From Acanthococcus lagerstroemiae (taxonomy: Eukaryota > Arthropoda > Insecta > Hemiptera > Eriococcidae), in contig CM063109.1 in assembly GCA_031841125.1 (NCBI GenBank), positions 66,594,914 through 66,658,913 on the forward strand: a DNA stretch of 64,000 bases. Direction: 5' to 3'. Shown piece after piece: positions 60,891 to 64,000 of this stretch. Positions within the stretch are counted from its first letter, which is position 1. Each line of letters starts with the position of its first letter. Position numbers and translations under genes: made by a program. The notes below the pieces were generated by a model, which saw nothing but the letters and a program-made list of their open reading frames with translations, had not been told where the DNA came from and ran no database searches.

Positions 60891-62429
60891 AGGTGAAAGG
60901 AACCGGTAACGATTCTTTAACACCCCCCCCCCCCCTCTCTCTTCAGAAGAATTGTAACAGTTAACGCACTTGTAAAGATACAAATTTAAAAAAAAAAATC
61001 AATTATTTCCAGTTTATTAATCAATATTATTTTTGATTGATCAGCGAAATGTTTCTAACCTGGTGCCCAGTTTTAAAAAAGTCAAAAAATCGGGGATTTC
61101 TGGAAAAACATAGTGCGTATAAGAGAGTTTCCAAAAATGTATTTTCATGTGTTGTCTTTCGAAGTGTTTTAAGCCGAAATGAAACAAATAAATTGAGTTT
61201 TTTTGATTCTTATTTCTCAGTTTTGTTTTTACGTTTTTATTTTTCATACGCACATTTCGCATGCCCTGTAACTTCATTTAACCACCTTTTGCACCGTTCT
61301 GAAACATGTCTGGGAAAGTTCGGATAAAGTCAGGAAATTTCATTTTAGAAGAAAACTGGGTTCCTTGTTCAACTAATCGATTGTTTTTGATTATTTAGGC
61401 AGTTTTGTTAATCCATTACAATCAGTTATTTTTGATTAATCCATTACAATCAATAATTTTCGATTAATTCATTGTAATCGATCCAGTTAGGGAGCAAATG
61501 TTGTAGTAAGTCTCACGGAAAGTTTCTTAGCGATGTCTCCCACAATTTCCATAAAAATCCATTGAAGTCGGTATCATTAGTTGGAGCACACGAATACGCA
61601 CGAAGTGAGGTATAGATTGAGGAGAAGTATTTTAATTGAAAATCATAATGAAGAAAAACAAAAAATTTAAAAACTGAAACACTTTAATTGTCTCAGTGTA
61701 TGTTGTAACATGTCTCATTATTTGAAATTTATTAAAAATTAATATAAATTCAAAATTACATCCGGCAGTGTGTCAAAGTTGTGGAACGAAAGATAACGTT
61801 GTTAGCGAGATGAGGTGCCCACTTGACAAGCACCCATTTTGTAACAATAAACTCCTTTTAAACTTAAGCTTTATCTTTAACGGTTGAATATATGAATCGA
61901 TTTGCAATGTTTGATTTGGATTTTCTCGAAAAATTGATCTTAAATGCATCCGCAGCATTGTCAAGTTCCTCAACCCTACCTCAAAATTGCTTCACGTGGC
62001 CCTGCGATTTCGATCACATAATCCTCTCCCTAAATTAATAACAAGAAAATGAAACGTTGTACAACTTGCCGTATTTCGACTTTCATACTAAAATATGTAT
62101 CAGAAATTCATGGGTATAGTCTGCGAAACTAATGATAACAATCGCTCCTACAACGTGTATCAGCTTTAATATGATGCATAATTTTTAATATTTCCGGTTG
62201 AATTCACCCTCTCAGAACAAGAAGCCAGCATTCGCGAATCCAAAAATGACCACTGGCTGTACGAGATTTATAAAATTTTGACAAGATATAACGTTAGCAA
62301 TATCGATGTTAGATATATTGATGGTCATTATACCCACCAATACATGTTGTGTCCAAGTTTTAGCTAGGTCTTTGTGCATGAGGTACAGCGAGTGAGACTT
62401 ATTACAACATTTCCCCCTAATTCATTATG
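60891..62429. other. intergenic with AATCGATTA word clusters
   Basis: A 13-bp C run at 60923-60935. TTGATTAATCC, ATTACAATC and ATCGATTAAT words cluster at 61370-61490, echoed at 60995-61030 and 63030-63115, the texture of hAT subterminal repeats. About 61300-61345 (GGAAAGTTCGGATAAAGTC) resembles the end of family B copy 3. Confidence 0.4.
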
Positions 62430-63014
62430 CAGTAGACTCAAGATTATTCGCCTTAGAGTTGATTGTGGGCCGGATAACGAAAAGGGTGGATCGCCTAAAA
62501 ATATAATTTTGATTAAAAAACATTGAGAAATGGGGAAAACAATTTTTATTGAATCAGGTACGTTAAATGGTAAGTTATTGTATGTAAAAATACTTAAGTA
62601 CCTATTTAAAAAAAATGAAAAAGCAATTTTTGCTTTTAGTGAAAAGGAAAATACAATACTGTAAAAAAAAAAAAAAAAAAAAAAAGGAAGGAAGAGAGTC
62701 ATTTTAATAGACAAAATCTGTAATTTTGTTTGCTTCTTCATGAAAGCCGCTCTTCAGGGGCATAATTTGTACACTCGGAATTTCTTGATATCTTTAGCAG
62801 TGATTGCTGGCTGTTCTTCAGAAACCAACAACTTTTCTAGCTTTGAATAAACATCATCATAATTCATATGTACTGACACTTCTATCAGTTCTTCATCACC
62901 ATCATCAGCTATGCTAAGAACTGAAGTTGTGATTTTAGTAAGATTTCTTCTGATCATCTGCCTTTAGTTGGGTAGATAACCTGAAAAGGCGGGCGGATAA
63001 TCGGGAGTTTGCTG
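62430..63014 (-). mobile_element. Tigger/pogo-like element remnant
   Basis: Left CAGTAGACTCAAGATTATTC and right CGGATAATCGGGAGTTTGCT are imperfect inverted ends in the style of Tigger termini; a TA follows on the right, and the left TA is two bases away. On - a frame at 62754-62957 (ADDGDEELIEVSVHMNYDD, then YSKLEKLLVSEEQP) resembles the acidic C-terminus of Tigger/jerky transposases (DHxxAFxxLExxLxWxEQQ pattern). A poly-A run of about 21 bp is near 62663. No DDE core. Confidence 0.72.
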
Positions 63015-64000
63015 TAGTTGACTGTTTTCAATTGATCAATTTTAATACATTGATATTATTTGGTTAATAAATTATTTTAATGAATTGATTTTGATTATTT
63101 TTGATAAACTAATCACTTTCAGTTTACTCGTCCAGCATTTTGCTATCAAGAATGGAACTTTGCAGAATAATTAATTCATTGATGTGGAAAAAAACGAGTA
63201 AAACAGCCCACATAAATGTACCTTTCCTCAGCTTCCACCGAGCCAAGCATGAATTGTACTGTATATTATAAATACCTTAAGTGAAGTTGTACGTAGTAGA
63301 CAAGAAGGGATGTGAAAACAACCCGACGTTTAAGCCAACTCTCCTGGACAAATCTGAATGCTTGGAAAGTTCGTATCTTTCCCCTATCGCCTTGTACATG
63401 GAAAATTTACTGAACTTAGATTTCCAACATTTCTTCATCACATTTGTAAGTTCACAATGGCTTAGTCGGAGATTAGTACGAAGTGGTAGCTGGAAAAATG
63501 TGGAAACAGGCAGTTGCATACTCTGAAAAATGGATTCGAAATCCGAAATCCTCCTAGAAAAGGGATTTAAAATCAGAATTTTAGAAAGGAATTTTGAGGA
63601 TTTTGGATTTTATAACCCCGGTGGATTTAAATTCTGCCCATTCGTAGAACAACCATAATGTGTTATTCTAATTCACAGTTGCTATTGAAATGCATTGTGA
63701 TAACTGTGGCGCTGGTCCAAGTACAAGTTAGTGATATTTGACTTGCACTGTGTATCTGCTGCTTTCCGAGGATCAATTAATTACCTTCATTTCTCAGTTT
63801 TTAATGTTTATTTGTTGAGTTAGAATTCCAGTTGAAATTCCTATGTACTTCCTGGGAACCCGAATTTCAGTAGAATCTGTGAATTTTCAATTTTTACAAT
63901 ATTATTTCATTCCGTACGAATGTCAGTAAAAAGTCCTTGTCTTCTTAAACTCGGACGCCTAAATGCGATACCAGCCTTCTTTTACTCGAAACATGGCATA
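63015..64000. other. intergenic, nothing recognised
   Basis: AT-rich. Words such as GGATTCGAAATCC and GGATTTAAAATC at 63530-63630 have the look of another short word-repeat element, with no defined ends. No gene supported. Confidence 0.4.

Overview
The window is AT-rich, repeat-dense, intron-containing animal DNA. Two well-preserved protein-coding genes, both on the + strand, sit among remnants of many transposon families. The protein sequences, tRNA-headed SINEs, mariner/pogo/hAT-type elements and jockey-like retrotransposons fit an arthropod, most likely an insect. A hemipteroid insect is my guess, not something the sequence proves.

Layout. 877-8273 holds the C-terminal two thirds of an equilibrative nucleoside transporter (ENT/SLC29); its 5' exons lie outside or were not found. 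Its 6.2 kb intron (1210-7393) contains a mariner-derived foldback element, inverted short-word arrays, a SINE tail and a LINE fragment. 8.3-15.7 kb is intergenic: a decayed TIR transposon with a transposase remnant, three copies of a 250-bp TIR element (family A here), and a nest of two hAT-type elements, one inside the other, each with a perfect 8-bp target duplication. 15722-18716 is a complete eight-exon gene for MAEA, the RING-like subunit of the CTLH/GID ubiquitin ligase. Its sixth intron has AT-AC ends and a near-consensus U12 branch site.

18.7-64 kb has no gene I could support. It contains five LINE-type regions or fragments (window-wide), two full tRNA-derived SINEs, a ~150-bp satellite split by two successive transposon insertions, a mariner containing a LINE fragment containing a third element, four complete copies of a TIR family with 5-bp target duplications (family B here), a Tigger-like element, adjacent foldback structures, and a 1.8-kb field of degenerate GAGTC/GACTC words. 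Two CpG-rich stretches (about 43.1-44.4 kb and 58.6-60.1 kb) look like promoter or 5' UTR sequence for genes whose exons are not recognisable here.

The two genes are not obviously linked in function: one moves nucleosides across membranes and the other degrades regulatory proteins. The most notable observations are the U12 AT-AC intron, the way each short element carries its own word repeated in both arms, the nested insertions that give a relative chronology, and an excess of long C/G homopolymers.
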